Of a DNA stretch of 64,000 bases, positions 26,568-36,108 are shown piece after piece. The translations under genes were made by a program, and so were the position numbers. This stretch comes from Bacillus sp. FJAT-27264 (GTDB lineage Bacteria; Bacillota; Bacilli; Paenibacillales; Paenibacillaceae): the NCBI RefSeq assembly GCF_001682855.1, contig NZ_MAQW01000033.1, positions 173,102-237,101 on the forward strand, written 5' to 3'. Within the stretch, counting starts at the first letter, position 1. Each line of letters opens with the position of its first letter. A model generated the notes under the pieces. It was not told the origin of the DNA and made no database searches. It was given only the letters and a program-made list of their open reading frames with translations.

Positions 26568-28362
26568 TTCTAGACAGAACCTCCTCTTTACTGCCGGCAT
26601 AGGCAGCTGGTTCATTCATTTGTAGCTGCTGGGTGGCAAACTCCCGGTACAGCGCATGATGATTTAACAATTCTTCGTGTGTTCCTTTGCCGGTAATCCG
26701 GCCCTTTTCCATGAAAATAAGCTGGTCCGCATGGACTACCGTAGCCAACCGGTGAGCGATGACAATCGTCGTTCTGCCCTTCATCAGATTCGTCAGCGCC
26801 TTCTGCACTACCGCCTCGGATTGACTGTCCAGACTGGAGGTAGCTTCATCCAGCATCAGAATCTCGGGATCGCGCAGCAGTGCTCTGGCAATGGCAATCC
26901 GCTGCCGCTGTCCACCTGACAGCTTCACGCCCCGTTCGCCGACATCCGTCTCATATCCATCCGGCAACTCGTCAATAAATCCGTCGGCATAAGCCATAGC
27001 AGCTGCTCTACGCATTTCTTCCAAGCTGACTTCACGTTCAAGGCCATAGCTGAGATTGTCAGCAATTGTACCCGCCAGCAATGGACTTTCCTGTGACACG
27101 TACCCGATCAGGTTCCGCCAGGACTTCAAGGAAAAGTCCGTAACAGGCTTATCTCCCAGTCGAATCACACCACTCTCAGGCTCATAGAAGCGTTCCAGCA
27201 TAGAGAACAATGTCGTTTTCCCGCCTCCGCTAGGTCCGACAATAGCTGTCACCTGACCCGGAAGCATTGTAAAGCTCACATTGCTGAGTACCTTTTCGCC
27301 ATTCTTGTAGCCGAAGCTCAAATCTTCTACCGTGATCGGCCCATGGTCAGCTGTTGCTTCCGCTTCTCCCTCGTAGTTCTCCTCTTCAGCCGCCAAGGTC
27401 TCGATGATACGCTCCGAAGCGCCCTTGGCCTTCTGAATTTGCGTGAAGAAAGTGGTCAATTGGGTCAACGGCATAATGATTTGGATGAGATAGAGAATGA
27501 AAGCGACCAGTTCACCGGCGGTGAGCGCCCCCGACGATACCTGCATGCCGCCGTAACCGATAATCACAACAAGCAGCATCATGAATACAAAAGACACCAG
27601 CGGACTAATCATGGCATTGATCTTGCCCTCACGAATACCGAAGGTCAAAAGGTTCATAATTCCGCTTCTACCAGCCTCATATTCCCTTTTCTCTGCACCG
27701 GAAGCCTTCACCAGGCGGATCTCCGATAGTACCGCACTCAGTGTGGCGGTAAAGGTAGCCGTCTCATCCTGCATCCCCTTGGAGATTTTGTACATCTGCC
27801 GTCCCAGCGGAACCAATATCAATGCCGACAGCGGCAACACAGCGAATAGCACCAAAGTCATTTTCCAATTCAAATAGAGCAGAACGGCAATAGAGCCGAC
27901 AATCGAGATGACCCCGGTAAACAAGCTGGCCAAATGCTCGGAGATCAAAGTTTTAATGATTCCTGTGTCATTAGTCATCCGGCTGACACTTTCACCAGTC
28001 CGGTTGTCATTATAATAAGATACTGGCAGCACAAGGAACTTGCGCCACAGCCGATCCCGCAGACCCGCTACCATCTTTTGTCCGACATAATTCAGCAAGT
28101 AGATGGACACGCCCCCGGCAATCGTCTGAGCGATAAAAGCTCCGATAATTCCGGCAATCTGCAGTTTACTTATGGAAGCCAGCGAGAAACCGTCAACCAG
28201 CGTTTTGGTGAACATAGGAATGACAAGACCCACCAGCGTAGAGATGATACTAAGCGCAATGGCCGTCGTCAGCAGGCTGTAGGAGGGCTTGGTTTCTTTC
28301 AACAGCGTCAGGAACGGTTTTAGTGCCGCGCCCTGCGTCTTTACAGATTTTTTGCTATTCAT
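26497..28362 (-). CDS. ABC multidrug exporter, BmrA/LmrA type
   Basis: A 621-residue homodimeric half-transporter: six transmembrane helices (about 20-320) fused to an ATPase domain (about 350-590). Walker A is GPSGGGKTT, the signature LSGGQRQRIAIARALL and Walker B ILMLDEATSSLDS. NRTGESVSRMTNDTG is the conserved exporter coupling region. The start at 28362 has AAAGGAG seven bases upstream. A longer frame adds an unsupported hydrophobic leader. A 40-residue C-terminal tail past the usual FATQQL end overlaps the regulator gene. It is the first gene of an exporter-regulator-kinase operon. Confidence 0.94.
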   Translation of the reverse strand: MNSKKSVKTQGAALKPFLTLLKETKPSYSLLTTAIALSIISTLVGLVIPMFTKTLVDGFSLASISKLQIAGIIGAFIAQTIAGGVSIYLLNYVGQKMVAGLRDRLWRKFLVLPVSYYNDNRTGESVSRMTNDTGIIKTLISEHLASLFTGVISIVGSIAVLLYLNWKMTLVLFAVLPLSALILVPLGRQMYKISKGMQDETATFTATLSAVLSEIRLVKASGAEKREYEAGRSGIMNLLTFGIREGKINAMISPLVSFVFMMLLVVIIGYGGMQVSSGALTAGELVAFILYLIQIIMPLTQLTTFFTQIQKAKGASERIIETLAAEEENYEGEAEATADHGPITVEDLSFGYKNGEKVLSNVSFTMLPGQVTAIVGPSGGGKTTLFSMLERFYEPESGVIRLGDKPVTDFSLKSWRNLIGYVSQESPLLAGTIADNLSYGLEREVSLEEMRRAAAMAYADGFIDELPDGYETDVGERGVKLSGGQRQRIAIARALLRDPEILMLDEATSSLDSQSEAVVQKALTNLMKGRTTIVIAHRLATVVHADQLIFMEKGRITGKGTHEELLNHHALYREFATQQLQMNEPAAYAGSKEEVLSRNDQNSGSGRRSAYPRIGGSVSES

Positions 28363-28724
28363 GGAGGTTCTCCTTTTCGTCCGGATAAATAGAAGGAGGC
28401 TTTCAGCTCCCGTCTCCCGTAATCCAATGATAAGCTTGCTGTTTAAACTGAAGTTAAACAATTCAAAATAAGTTAGGGACCAGGGACATAGTGAAGTCAG
28501 TAGGCAAAACCGGGATAGCTGCTGTTAATCATGGATAATCTAAGAAAATGGCACCTTGTGCCTTGTATATATAACGACAATCGCGCAAAAATCACCAGAG
28601 ATTTGGAAATCTGCTCAAAAGTTGGTTTGTATCCCTTTTCAACACGTGTTACAGTGATAGAAGTTGCCTAAAGACGGCGGCAATGAATATATGTACAGCA
28701 TTTAGCGGGAAAGGAGTGCCCAAT
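28363..28724. other. Divergent intergenic region ABC exporter / MFS
   Basis: It should hold both promoters. I see small palindromes AGATTTGGAAATCT near 28600 and AACACGTGTT near 28640 but no convincing operator or riboswitch. Confidence 0.4.
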
Positions 28725-29948
28725 TTGCGGGAGAACCTTCATATGCAATCTTCTTTCACGTCCTTAAAATGGTTCAATTTCTTCGTATATGGAACCATGG
28801 TCCTGTTCACCAGCTTTTTTCAACTATACCTTCAGGATGTAGGGATGAACAAGCTTGAGATCGGCAGTGTCATTTCCCTGGGTGCGCTCGTTTCCATCTT
28901 CGCTAATCCATTCTGGGGCATTTGGACGAACCGTTACCAGAACATCCGCCGAATCGTGCTGATCATGCTGACGGGAACACTGCTCTTATCACAGCTTGTC
29001 TTTCAAGCAAATACATATGAGATGATCTATATCTCCATTATCTTGTTCTTTTTCTTCCAAGGGCCGCTGTTTGCCCAGAGCAATACGATCATTCTGAGCT
29101 ATATAGACGGAACAAACTATCGTTTCAAGTCCTTCCGGCTCTGGGGCTCGTTGGGATGGGCCATCACTGCGCTAGCTGTAGGCCCCATTATTGACCGAAC
29201 GGGTGTCTCTATTTTATCCTATCTGTTCGCAGCACTACTACTTGCTTCGATGGTATCGCTGCTGGCACTGCCTAAGCTGAATCATTCCATCGGGATGGCT
29301 CCACTGCCGTTCAGAGGCTTTGGCAAACTGTTTGCCAATCCGTTTTTCCTATGCTTTATTCTCTTCGGAATTCTCGTTTCCATTCCGAACACGATGAATA
29401 CGACGTTCATGTCGCTGTATATCTCGGATTTGGGCGGTTCCAAAACCATGATTGGACTGGCTGTCTTCCTTTCGTCCATCCTGGAGGTTGGCGTATTCGC
29501 TCTCTGCGAACGATTCCTGAAACGTAAAATATCGGTGCTGATCGGCTGTCTGACGCTGGTCAGTGCCCTGTACGTTCTGCGGTGGTGGCTGATGGCTGAT
29601 GCAACGATGCCGCTGGAGGTAGCTCTCATACAGATTCTGCACAGTGTAACCTTCGGTGGATTTTTCTATGTTGGTGCCCAGTTAACCCGTCTGCTCGTAC
29701 CACGTCCGTACCATTCTTCAGGACAAGCGCTCTATACCTTGACCTGGAGCGGAATCTCCGGGATTCTAGGCGGTATTCTCGGAGGATGGCTGTATCAGAA
29801 TCTCGGGGCCCTCAGCATGTATCAGGGCAGCGTATTCCTGACCTTTATCGGAATGCTCGGCTTCGGGTTTATGTGGCTGTTCGTCATTCGTGGCCGCTAT
29901 CAGCCTGTCTCTGAAGAACCAGAGCTAGTGGAAGAAGTAGAGTTATAA
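28725..29948 (+). CDS. MFS transporter (LacY/nucleoside-symporter-like)
   Basis: A twelve-helix major facilitator protein of about 407 residues. TTG 28725 is preferred because AAAGGAG lies eight bases upstream. An ATG at 28683 and one at 28743 lack such a site. FTSFFQLYLQDVGMNKLEIG and FWGIWTNRYQNIRR (loop 2-3) match the MFS_1-like/PucC-LacY group. The substrate cannot be read from sequence. A strong terminator follows. Confidence 0.87.
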   Translation: MRENLHMQSSFTSLKWFNFFVYGTMVLFTSFFQLYLQDVGMNKLEIGSVISLGALVSIFANPFWGIWTNRYQNIRRIVLIMLTGTLLLSQLVFQANTYEMIYISIILFFFFQGPLFAQSNTIILSYIDGTNYRFKSFRLWGSLGWAITALAVGPIIDRTGVSILSYLFAALLLASMVSLLALPKLNHSIGMAPLPFRGFGKLFANPFFLCFILFGILVSIPNTMNTTFMSLYISDLGGSKTMIGLAVFLSSILEVGVFALCERFLKRKISVLIGCLTLVSALYVLRWWLMADATMPLEVALIQILHSVTFGGFFYVGAQLTRLLVPRPYHSSGQALYTLTWSGISGILGGILGGWLYQNLGALSMYQGSVFLTFIGMLGFGFMWLFVIRGRYQPVSEEPELVEEVEL

Positions 29949-29968
29949 ATCAGGGCCATGTACAAATA

Positions 29969-30016
29969 GGGGGAGTTCCGCAGCACTGTTCAGTGACTGC
30001 TGGAACTCCCCTTTTG
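29969..30016. terminator. Bidirectional terminator between MFS and glnS
   Basis: GGGGGAGTTCC with CAGCA pairs with TGCTG and GGAACTCCCC, followed by TTTT on the plus strand. Confidence 0.85.
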
Positions 30017-30051
30017 TATGTCTGTTCCTCGTAACTTCGATTCCAGAGTGC

Positions 30052-31761
30052 TTATTTCGGCAGTTGGAACGAGCTTTTCAAGGATACGATTAGATTGAAC
30101 ACCAGATGACCCGGCGCTGAATATTTACTGTCCACGTTGAAGTAACCGTGACGGAAGAATTGGAACTTGTCCTGAGACACACTGTCCTTCAGACCTGGCT
30201 CCACAAAGCCCTGCAGAATCTCCAGGGAGTTCGGGTTCAACTGATCCAGGAAGGTTGGCTCCGGCTTGTCCTCGGCTTCATCCAGACCTTCCACATCAAC
30301 CACTTGATCCGGCTCTTCTGCTGCAATCAGCGGCTCCAAGAGGCGGAATTCTGCCGGAACGGCTTGACTAGCTTCGACCCAATGTAACGTTCCTTTAACC
30401 TTACGTCCTGTAAAGCCGCTGCCGCTTTTCGTCTCAGGATCATAGGTACAATGCAGTTCAACAACCTCGCCATTCTCATCCTTGATAACCTCATTGCACT
30501 TGATGAAGTAAGCGTGCTTCAAGCGCACTTCATTGCCAGGGAACAAACGGAAATATTTGCTCGGCGGGTTCTCCATGAAGTCATCGCGTTCGATGTAGAT
30601 TTCACGGGAGAACGGAATTTGGCGAACGCCCATTTCTTCATTCTCCGAGTTATTCTCCGCTTCTAACAGTTCACTTTGGCCTTCCGGATAGTTCGTAATG
30701 ACAACCTTAAGCGGGCGAAGCACCGCCATTGTACGCGGTACAGTCAGCTTGAGATCCTCACGGATGAAATGCTCCAGCATCGGGTAATCCACCAAACCGT
30801 TGTTCTTGGAGATTCCGGTCTCGAACACAAAATTGCGGATCGCTTCAGGTGTATAGCCACGGCGGCGCAGACCTGATACCGTCGGCATACGCGGATCGTC
30901 CCAGCCATCGACATGGCCTTCATCAACCAGCAATTTCAGCTTACGCTTACTTGTTACGGTCTGAGCGAGATTGAGGCGTCCAAATTCGTATTGATGCGGT
31001 ACAGACGGCATTTCGCACTCCGCGATCACCCAATCATAGAATGGACGTTGATCCTCGAACTCCAGGGAACACAGGGAGTGCGTTACGCTCTCGATGGCGT
31101 CTTCTAGCGGATGGGCAAAGGCATACATCGGATAAATGCACCATTTGTCGCCCGTATTATGGTGATGAGCATGGGAAATCCGATAGATGACCGGATCACG
31201 AAGGTTAATATTCGGCGATAGCATGTCGATCTTGGCACGAAGCACCTTCTCGCCATTCTGGAATTCACCTGCACGCATACGGCGGAACAGGTCGAGGTTC
31301 TCCTCGATACTGCGTTCGCGGTATGGACTGTTCTGTCCGGGTTGTGACAAGGTGCCGCGGAGCTCGCGGATCTGTTCAGCACTCAGATCGTCCACATAGG
31401 CTTTGCCTTTGTTGATCAAAAGTTCAGCACGCGCGTACATTTCTTCGAAATAATCGGAGGCAAAACGCAGCTCTTCCCATTCATAGCCAAGCCACTTCAC
31501 GTCTTCCTTAATGGAATTGACGAACTCGATATCCTCTTTGACGGGGTTCGTGTCATCGAATCTCAGGTTAGTCTTGCCGCCGAACTCATCCGCAAGTGTA
31601 AAGTTGATCCAGATCGCCTTGGCGTGTCCGATATGTAAATAGCCGTTCGGCTCCGGCGGAAACCGGGTGATCACTTCCTTGGCTTTACCCGAGCGGAGAT
31701 CTTCGGTAATGACATTCTTAATAAAATTGGAGGGGGTGCTACGGTTCTCCACAGATATCAA
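30052..31761 (-). CDS. glnS: Glutaminyl-tRNA synthetase
   Basis: A class I aminoacyl-tRNA synthetase of 569 residues that charges tRNA-Gln directly. The HIGH motif reads PNGYLHIGHAKAI near residue 40 and the KMSKS loop reads VTSKRKL. The C-terminal anticodon-binding beta-barrels are present. Most Bacillota make Gln-tRNA through GatCAB, so a GlnRS is a lineage-restricted trait known from Paenibacillus and some clostridia. I looked for a T-box leader upstream and did not find the specifier or the T-box sequence. Confidence 0.96.
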   Translation of the reverse strand: MISVENRSTPSNFIKNVITEDLRSGKAKEVITRFPPEPNGYLHIGHAKAIWINFTLADEFGGKTNLRFDDTNPVKEDIEFVNSIKEDVKWLGYEWEELRFASDYFEEMYARAELLINKGKAYVDDLSAEQIRELRGTLSQPGQNSPYRERSIEENLDLFRRMRAGEFQNGEKVLRAKIDMLSPNINLRDPVIYRISHAHHHNTGDKWCIYPMYAFAHPLEDAIESVTHSLCSLEFEDQRPFYDWVIAECEMPSVPHQYEFGRLNLAQTVTSKRKLKLLVDEGHVDGWDDPRMPTVSGLRRRGYTPEAIRNFVFETGISKNNGLVDYPMLEHFIREDLKLTVPRTMAVLRPLKVVITNYPEGQSELLEAENNSENEEMGVRQIPFSREIYIERDDFMENPPSKYFRLFPGNEVRLKHAYFIKCNEVIKDENGEVVELHCTYDPETKSGSGFTGRKVKGTLHWVEASQAVPAEFRLLEPLIAAEEPDQVVDVEGLDEAEDKPEPTFLDQLNPNSLEILQGFVEPGLKDSVSQDKFQFFRHGYFNVDSKYSAPGHLVFNLIVSLKSSFQLPK

Positions 31762-31972
31762 CCTTTCGCTTCTGGAATGTTACTACTACCTTGTATGAAC
31801 ATGTTTCCTACTAATATACCCGTTACGCAGGGATTGTTCAATAAAAGGGGACAGGGTTCCGAATGCTTTCTTCCGGTACCTATGAATCTTTTGACTTCAC
31901 TCCCGGCGATAGAGTAGCATGAGAGCATAGAGCCTTTTTACCTTAATTTACATCTAAAAGGGGGATTCACCT

Positions 31973-32221
31973 GTGAAAGTCATCAAGCTGCCCAAGGAGC
32001 AGCGGGAGCTTCTTGTAGAGCATATCCGCAGCCACTTTGAGGCTGAACGCGGTGAGACCATCGGTCACCTGGCCGCAGATAATCTGCTCGACTTCTTCCT
32101 GCAAGAATTGGGCCCTTCCATCTATAATGAAGCGCTCAAAGATTGCCGTGGTCTGGTGGGCCAGCGGATGCAGTCGCTAGAAGAGGACATTTATGCGCTG
32201 GAGTGGAAACAACGCAGATAG
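31973..32221 (+). CDS. DUF2164 family protein
   Basis: An 82-residue acidic helical protein matching the DUF2164 pattern (KEQRELLVEHIRSHFEAERG near the start, FLQELGPSIYNEALKD in the middle). Function unknown. The GTG start lies behind AAGGGGGATTCACC. It precedes a GNAT gene by 36 bases and is probably co-transcribed with it. Confidence 0.85.
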   Translation: MKVIKLPKEQRELLVEHIRSHFEAERGETIGHLAADNLLDFFLQELGPSIYNEALKDCRGLVGQRMQSLEEDIYALEWKQRR

Positions 32222-32257
32222 ACAGATTAGGCCATGGGCTGCAAAGGAGGCTGCTAC

Positions 32258-32806
32258 TTGTTTAATTACGTTATAGACGAAGAACTTATGCTAAAACCAC
32301 TGGCGCCGGAGCATGCCCGCCCGATGTTCCAACTGGTGGATCGCTCACGGGAGCGGCTTAGACAATGGCTGCCATGGGTTGACGGCGTCACGGAGCAGGC
32401 ACATATCGCCAGCTTCATTAAGAATGCCATGAAGCTGGGCAGCGACAACGGGGGCTTCTCCGCAGGATTGTGGGTGCAAGGCGAGCTGGCCGGTGTGATC
32501 GGCTATCATGAGATCGACTGGCATAACCGTTCCGTCGGTATCGGCTACTGGCTGGGCGAAGGCTACGAAGGCAAAGGATATATGACCAGTGCGGTGCGGG
32601 TGTTCGTCGACTACGCGCTGCTGGAGATGGAGCTGAACCGTGTAGAAATCCGCTGTGCCACCGGCAATGCCCCTAGCCGCGCCATTCCTGAGCGGCTGGG
32701 CTTTGTACTGGAAGGTGTAATTCGCCATGCAGAAAAGCTGCCGGACGACTACGTGAACCACGCCGTGTACGGCCTGCTACGCAGTGAGTGGCAGCTATTG
32801 GGCTAG
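32258..32806 (+). CDS. RimJ/RimL-type GNAT acetyltransferase
   Basis: About 182 residues. The TTG at 32258 is chosen because AAAGGAGG lies seven bases upstream. The ATG at 32234 would place that site inside the gene. The family pattern IGYWLGEGYEGKGYMTSAVR holds the acetyl-CoA loop, and NRVEIRCATGNAPSRAIPERLGF follows (parts quoted: IPERLGF). Proteins of this group acetylate ribosomal protein N-termini (L7/L12) or small molecules. It ends before a 20-bp terminator. Confidence 0.88.
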   Translation: MFNYVIDEELMLKPLAPEHARPMFQLVDRSRERLRQWLPWVDGVTEQAHIASFIKNAMKLGSDNGGFSAGLWVQGELAGVIGYHEIDWHNRSVGIGYWLGEGYEGKGYMTSAVRVFVDYALLEMELNRVEIRCATGNAPSRAIPERLGFVLEGVIRHAEKLPDDYVNHAVYGLLRSEWQLLG

Positions 32807-32830
32807 CCACAAATCCTAACTTTATGTCCC

Positions 32831-32879
32831 AACCAAGCAACCCGTTCTCCTTACACAATGGAGAACGGGTTGCTTGGTT
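32831..32879. terminator. Perfect 20-bp bidirectional terminator
   Basis: AACCAAGCAACCCGTTCTCC (32831-32850) pairs perfectly with 32860-32879 and is followed by TTTT on the plus strand. It lies between two convergent GNAT genes and abuts the stop codon of the second. Confidence 0.9.
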
Positions 32880-33410
32880 TTAGGCGGTACCCGTCTCTAC
32901 TTTTTGCTCTCCGGTCAGCATAAGACCCATAAAGATTTCATCGACATAATGACCGCCGAGATAAAATTCTTCTCGCAACCGTCCCTCCTCCTGAAATCCA
33001 CAGGATCGGTAGAAGGTCAGTGCCACCTCATTACTTGCAAGCACACGCAGGCGGAGCTTGCGGATGCCGTAATCCCTGACATGCCTTTTGACTGCTTCAA
33101 CCAATTGACGTCCAATACCGGACCGCCGAAACTCTGGATGGACAGCAATATTAATCTCACAGACATGTCGATGACTCTTCATCGGGCTGGGACTGCCAAA
33201 GCCGACATACCCGCACAGCCTACCCTGGTTCAAGGCCAATAACTGAGAGCCCGGTGGTGAATGCTGCAAATAATCCTCCCGCGAACGCCATTTCAAAGGT
33301 CCCGGTGTCGTTTCCTCGGTCCAGACGAGATGATCCAGCGCAATCAGATCACCTGCATCCCTGATCTCCGAGGGCCGGATCATCAGCGCGCCGCCATCCA
33401 TTCGTTGCAT
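32880..33410 (-). CDS. GNAT family N-acetyltransferase
   Basis: A 176-residue GNAT protein. The acetyl-CoA motif is EFRRSGIGRQLVEAV, followed by LRVLASNEVALTFYRSCGF and the C-terminal YVDEIFMGL typical of the group. Substrate unknown. A second start at MIRPSEIRD, nine residues in, is possible. It is upstream of no obvious partner; the MFS gene precedes it on the same strand by 61 bases. Confidence 0.87.
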   Translation of the reverse strand: MQRMDGGALMIRPSEIRDAGDLIALDHLVWTEETTPGPLKWRSREDYLQHSPPGSQLLALNQGRLCGYVGFGSPSPMKSHRHVCEINIAVHPEFRRSGIGRQLVEAVKRHVRDYGIRKLRLRVLASNEVALTFYRSCGFQEEGRLREEFYLGGHYVDEIFMGLMLTGEQKVETGTA

Positions 33411-33471
33411 AAGCTACCCCCTTGCCCCACACTTTGGAATATATCAGGCCGATGCTTATCTATAAGAAGGC

Positions 33472-34698
33472 CTAAGGTGATACGGTTGCCTGTTCCGCCG
33501 AGCCGCGCCGGCGATTGATATAGGCATGAATAATGAAGAACAGGGTGGACAACACCGCCATGGCACATGCCAGCCAGGCGGTAGGCGACAATCCCCCACT
33601 GTCATACAGACTACCCATAAAATAAGGGCCGATAACTCTGCCGATGGCTCCAATGCCTCCGCTCAGCCCCAGGTAGAACGGGGCACTGCGGTTCGCATGT
33701 TCGGTGATGAAAGCCGGCATAGCCGGAGAGATTAGCATTTCACCGAACGTAGTCAACACCATGGCCAGAATCAGGCCGGGGTAGCTCTGCACGCCCAAGA
33801 TCACGGCATAACCGCTCAAATAGAGCAGTGCGCTGACCGTCATTTGGGCCGTGGAGTCTTTGGCGAACCAGCGTTTCAGCAGACTGATCACGGGCTGGGC
33901 AGCAAAGATCAGAATGCCGTTCAGCGTCCAAAGGAAGCCATACGCTTTCTTGGGCCAGTCTTCCGAGATAATAAACGGTGACACACCCGTGTTCCAGATG
34001 GAGTTGCCGACCAGCAGGAACAGCGAAGCTACCGACATATAGAGGTAGATTCTTGTATTGCCCATCAGTAGCCAGCCGGATTGGCTGCGGGGCTGATGCT
34101 TTTTATAATCCGCTCCCTCTGCTTCCGGTCCCGTTCCGACTCGCCGCAGATACATAAAGAAGAACACGGCGAATACGGCTGAGGTCACACCGTTCATCAC
34201 GAAGCTCAGCATATAGGAGATATCGGCGAGAAAACCGCTCAAGGCCGTACCCAGCGCCACACCTATATTATTGGCGACGTAGACGATGTTAAACAGCTCA
34301 CCCCGCTGCTTGGCAAAGCGAAAACCAATAAAGGCCTGAATAGCCGGGAGTGATAACGAATTGAATAGCCCCACAAACCCCATCACGATCATGAAAATCG
34401 TCCAATTGTGACTGGCGGCCGGAAGAGTGAACAACGCAAGGGCGTTCATGGCGAGCGCTCCGACGATCAGGCGGTTCACGCCAACTTTATGGTACAGGGA
34501 GCCACCCAGCAGTTGCCCAGCAATCCCTCCCAGGGATTGAATCAGAATGACCAGACCAGCATCCTTCATACTGCGTCCGAGCTCATCGAACACATACATG
34601 GTCACGAGCGGCCACATCAGTGCACTGCCCGTCGCATTGATCAGGCTGGCAATCAGAAATACTTTTACTTCTTTAGGATAAGCAGATAAAAACCTCAT
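33472..34698 (-). CDS. MFS multidrug-type transporter
   Basis: A 408-residue protein with about twelve transmembrane helices. LGRSMKDAGLVILIQSLGGIAGQLLGG is the loop 2-3 region of drug:proton antiporters (part: GGIAGQLLGG). A short hydrophilic loop with EGADYKKHQPRSQSG separates the two halves. Substrate unknown. It may share a transcript with the following GNAT gene. Confidence 0.88.
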   Translation of the reverse strand: MRFLSAYPKEVKVFLIASLINATGSALMWPLVTMYVFDELGRSMKDAGLVILIQSLGGIAGQLLGGSLYHKVGVNRLIVGALAMNALALFTLPAASHNWTIFMIVMGFVGLFNSLSLPAIQAFIGFRFAKQRGELFNIVYVANNIGVALGTALSGFLADISYMLSFVMNGVTSAVFAVFFFMYLRRVGTGPEAEGADYKKHQPRSQSGWLLMGNTRIYLYMSVASLFLLVGNSIWNTGVSPFIISEDWPKKAYGFLWTLNGILIFAAQPVISLLKRWFAKDSTAQMTVSALLYLSGYAVILGVQSYPGLILAMVLTTFGEMLISPAMPAFITEHANRSAPFYLGLSGGIGAIGRVIGPYFMGSLYDSGGLSPTAWLACAMAVLSTLFFIIHAYINRRRGSAEQATVSP

Positions 34699-35086
34699 AA
34701 CTAGTGTACATCCTCTGTAAGATTGGTGTCGTCAATTCCACCAGTATCCTCCCATCAGTAGCTGTAGGGCAAGCATGTACACTGCCGCATTGTCGCATCA
34801 TCGCGATATTATATCAAAGTGATCGAAGTCAACGAGATGACCGTTCTCCATTGTCTAGAATGACTCTGATTCACCCCCGTATTCCCAGGGTAATAGAGCC
34901 TAAGAAACACTCCCTATTAGAATCGCCGTGCGTTTCGATTTCGTTCCCCCGAGTCGAGACCGCGGCGAATTTTTATTATGTAATGGTACAAAAAAACATC
35001 CCCAAAGGAAGCATGCCTGTAACTTGACTTCAGGACCTGCGAACCCCAGAGAATGTCTGTTCATCAACGTAGCCCTGTGCTACGCA
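34699..35086. other. Intergenic region, no gene recognised
   Basis: Open frames here have no plausible start signals. An imperfect stem (ATCGCCG near 34922 with CGGCGAAT near 34973) and a small GTAGC-CCTGT-GCTAC hairpin near 35070 are visible. Neither has a T-run. Confidence 0.4.
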
Positions 35087-35914
35087 TTAAGCATGTTTCT
35101 TGGCACTGGCAACAGACATGCTATCCACCGCTTGCACCGCCGTAGGCGCTTTGCGTAAGTACGCTGCCCAATAGGCTGCCGCTACAAATATAGCCCCGCC
35201 TGTCAGATTTCCCAACCAGACCGGAATAAAGTTCATTAAATACTCGTACCAGGAATAGTGCCCTTCAAAGATTGCCGCCGGAATGAGGAACATATTGGCT
35301 ACAACGTGCTGGAAGCCGATGGCGACGAACGCCATGGTCGGGAACCAGATGCCAAGGATTTTGCCACTGAAGCTGTCTGCGCCGTAGGAAAGCCATACCG
35401 CCAAAGCAACCAGCCAGTTACAGCCGATACCAGAGACGAAAGCCGGGAGGAATCCAGCTTCAAGCTTATGTCCCGCCATATCCACCAGTTTATCCAGATA
35501 GACTCCGTCTGACGTCAACCCGGCGACATGCCCAAAGAAATAGGCAACGAACAAGGCCCCAGCCAAGTTACTCAGTGTGATCAGCGTCAAGTTCTTGACG
35601 ACTTCCTTGAATGTAATTTTCTTTGCCATAAAGGCTAGCGGCACCGCCATCATATTGCCTGTTAACAGTTCCGCTCCTGCCAGTAGCACAAGAATCAGAC
35701 CTACCGGGAAGACTGCAGCCCCGATGAAATTCGCAATGGAGCCCCATTCTTTAGGCGCGGATGCAATCACGCGGATATCCAGTAAAAACCCGAGGGCGAT
35801 AAAGGCACCGCCCAGGAAGCCAAGTATAAGGACGGTACTCAGCGGATTGTGCGCCTTCTTGATTCCGTTCTCCACCGTTGCTTCAGCAATTTGCTGAGGT
35901 TTGTTATAAGCCAT
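35087..35914 (-). CDS. Formate/nitrite transporter family channel (FocA/NirC)
   Basis: A 275-residue protein with six transmembrane helices that forms pentameric channels for formate, nitrite or related small anions. AELLTGNMMAVPLA and LPAFVSGIGCNWLVALAVW match the FNT signatures 1 and 2. The start has AAAGGGG upstream. The promoter carries a GTGA-N6-TCAC palindrome centred 41.5 bases before the inferred transcription start. NADH oxidase and formate-THF ligase genes are close by. I favour formate, but nitrite cannot be excluded. Confidence 0.92.
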   Translation of the reverse strand: MAYNKPQQIAEATVENGIKKAHNPLSTVLILGFLGGAFIALGFLLDIRVIASAPKEWGSIANFIGAAVFPVGLILVLLAGAELLTGNMMAVPLAFMAKKITFKEVVKNLTLITLSNLAGALFVAYFFGHVAGLTSDGVYLDKLVDMAGHKLEAGFLPAFVSGIGCNWLVALAVWLSYGADSFSGKILGIWFPTMAFVAIGFQHVVANMFLIPAAIFEGHYSWYEYLMNFIPVWLGNLTGGAIFVAAAYWAAYLRKAPTAVQAVDSMSVASAKKHA

Positions 35915-35958
35915 GGTTCGTATCCCCTTTTAATACTTTAAATTTGTTCCTTTATGCC

Positions 35959-36001
35959 ATTGTAGCGTGTCATATAAGACATTAACGTGATAATAATCAC
36001 T
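35959..36001 (-). promoter_or_regulatory. Class II FNR-type promoter of focA-like gene
   Basis: On the minus strand a TACAAT -10 box (35959-35964) puts +1 near 35952. The palindrome CGTGATAATAATCACT (35986-36001) is then centred at -41.5, exactly where FNR/CRP-family activators bind in place of a -35 box. Confidence 0.6.
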
Positions 36002-36014
36002 ACTGCAAAAGACA

Positions 36015-36030
36015 AGTGAAAATTTTCACT
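36015..36030. promoter_or_regulatory. Second upstream palindrome, FNR or Rex type
   Basis: AGTGAAAATTTTCACT is a perfect 16-base palindrome, 29 bases centre-to-centre upstream of the first site. Its GTGAA-N4-TTCAC core equally fits the Rex consensus. Confidence 0.5.
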
Positions 36031-36058
36031 GACATGTCATAATTAGCGTTTGAACACG

Positions 36059-36092
36059 CAAAAAAAACCGAAGCCAGTATTCTGGCTCCGGT
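36059..36092 (-). terminator. Terminator of nox
   Basis: ACCG-AGCCAG (36067-36077 with one bulge) pairs with CTGGCT-CGGT (to 36092) around TATT. A run of seven or more T follows on the minus strand. Confidence 0.88.
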
Positions 36093-36108
36093 CTGAATGA
36101 CAATAATT

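Noticed and set aside
31762..31972. T-box riboswitch before glnS
   Set aside because: I searched the minus-strand leader for the T-box sequence and terminator/antiterminator pair and found neither.
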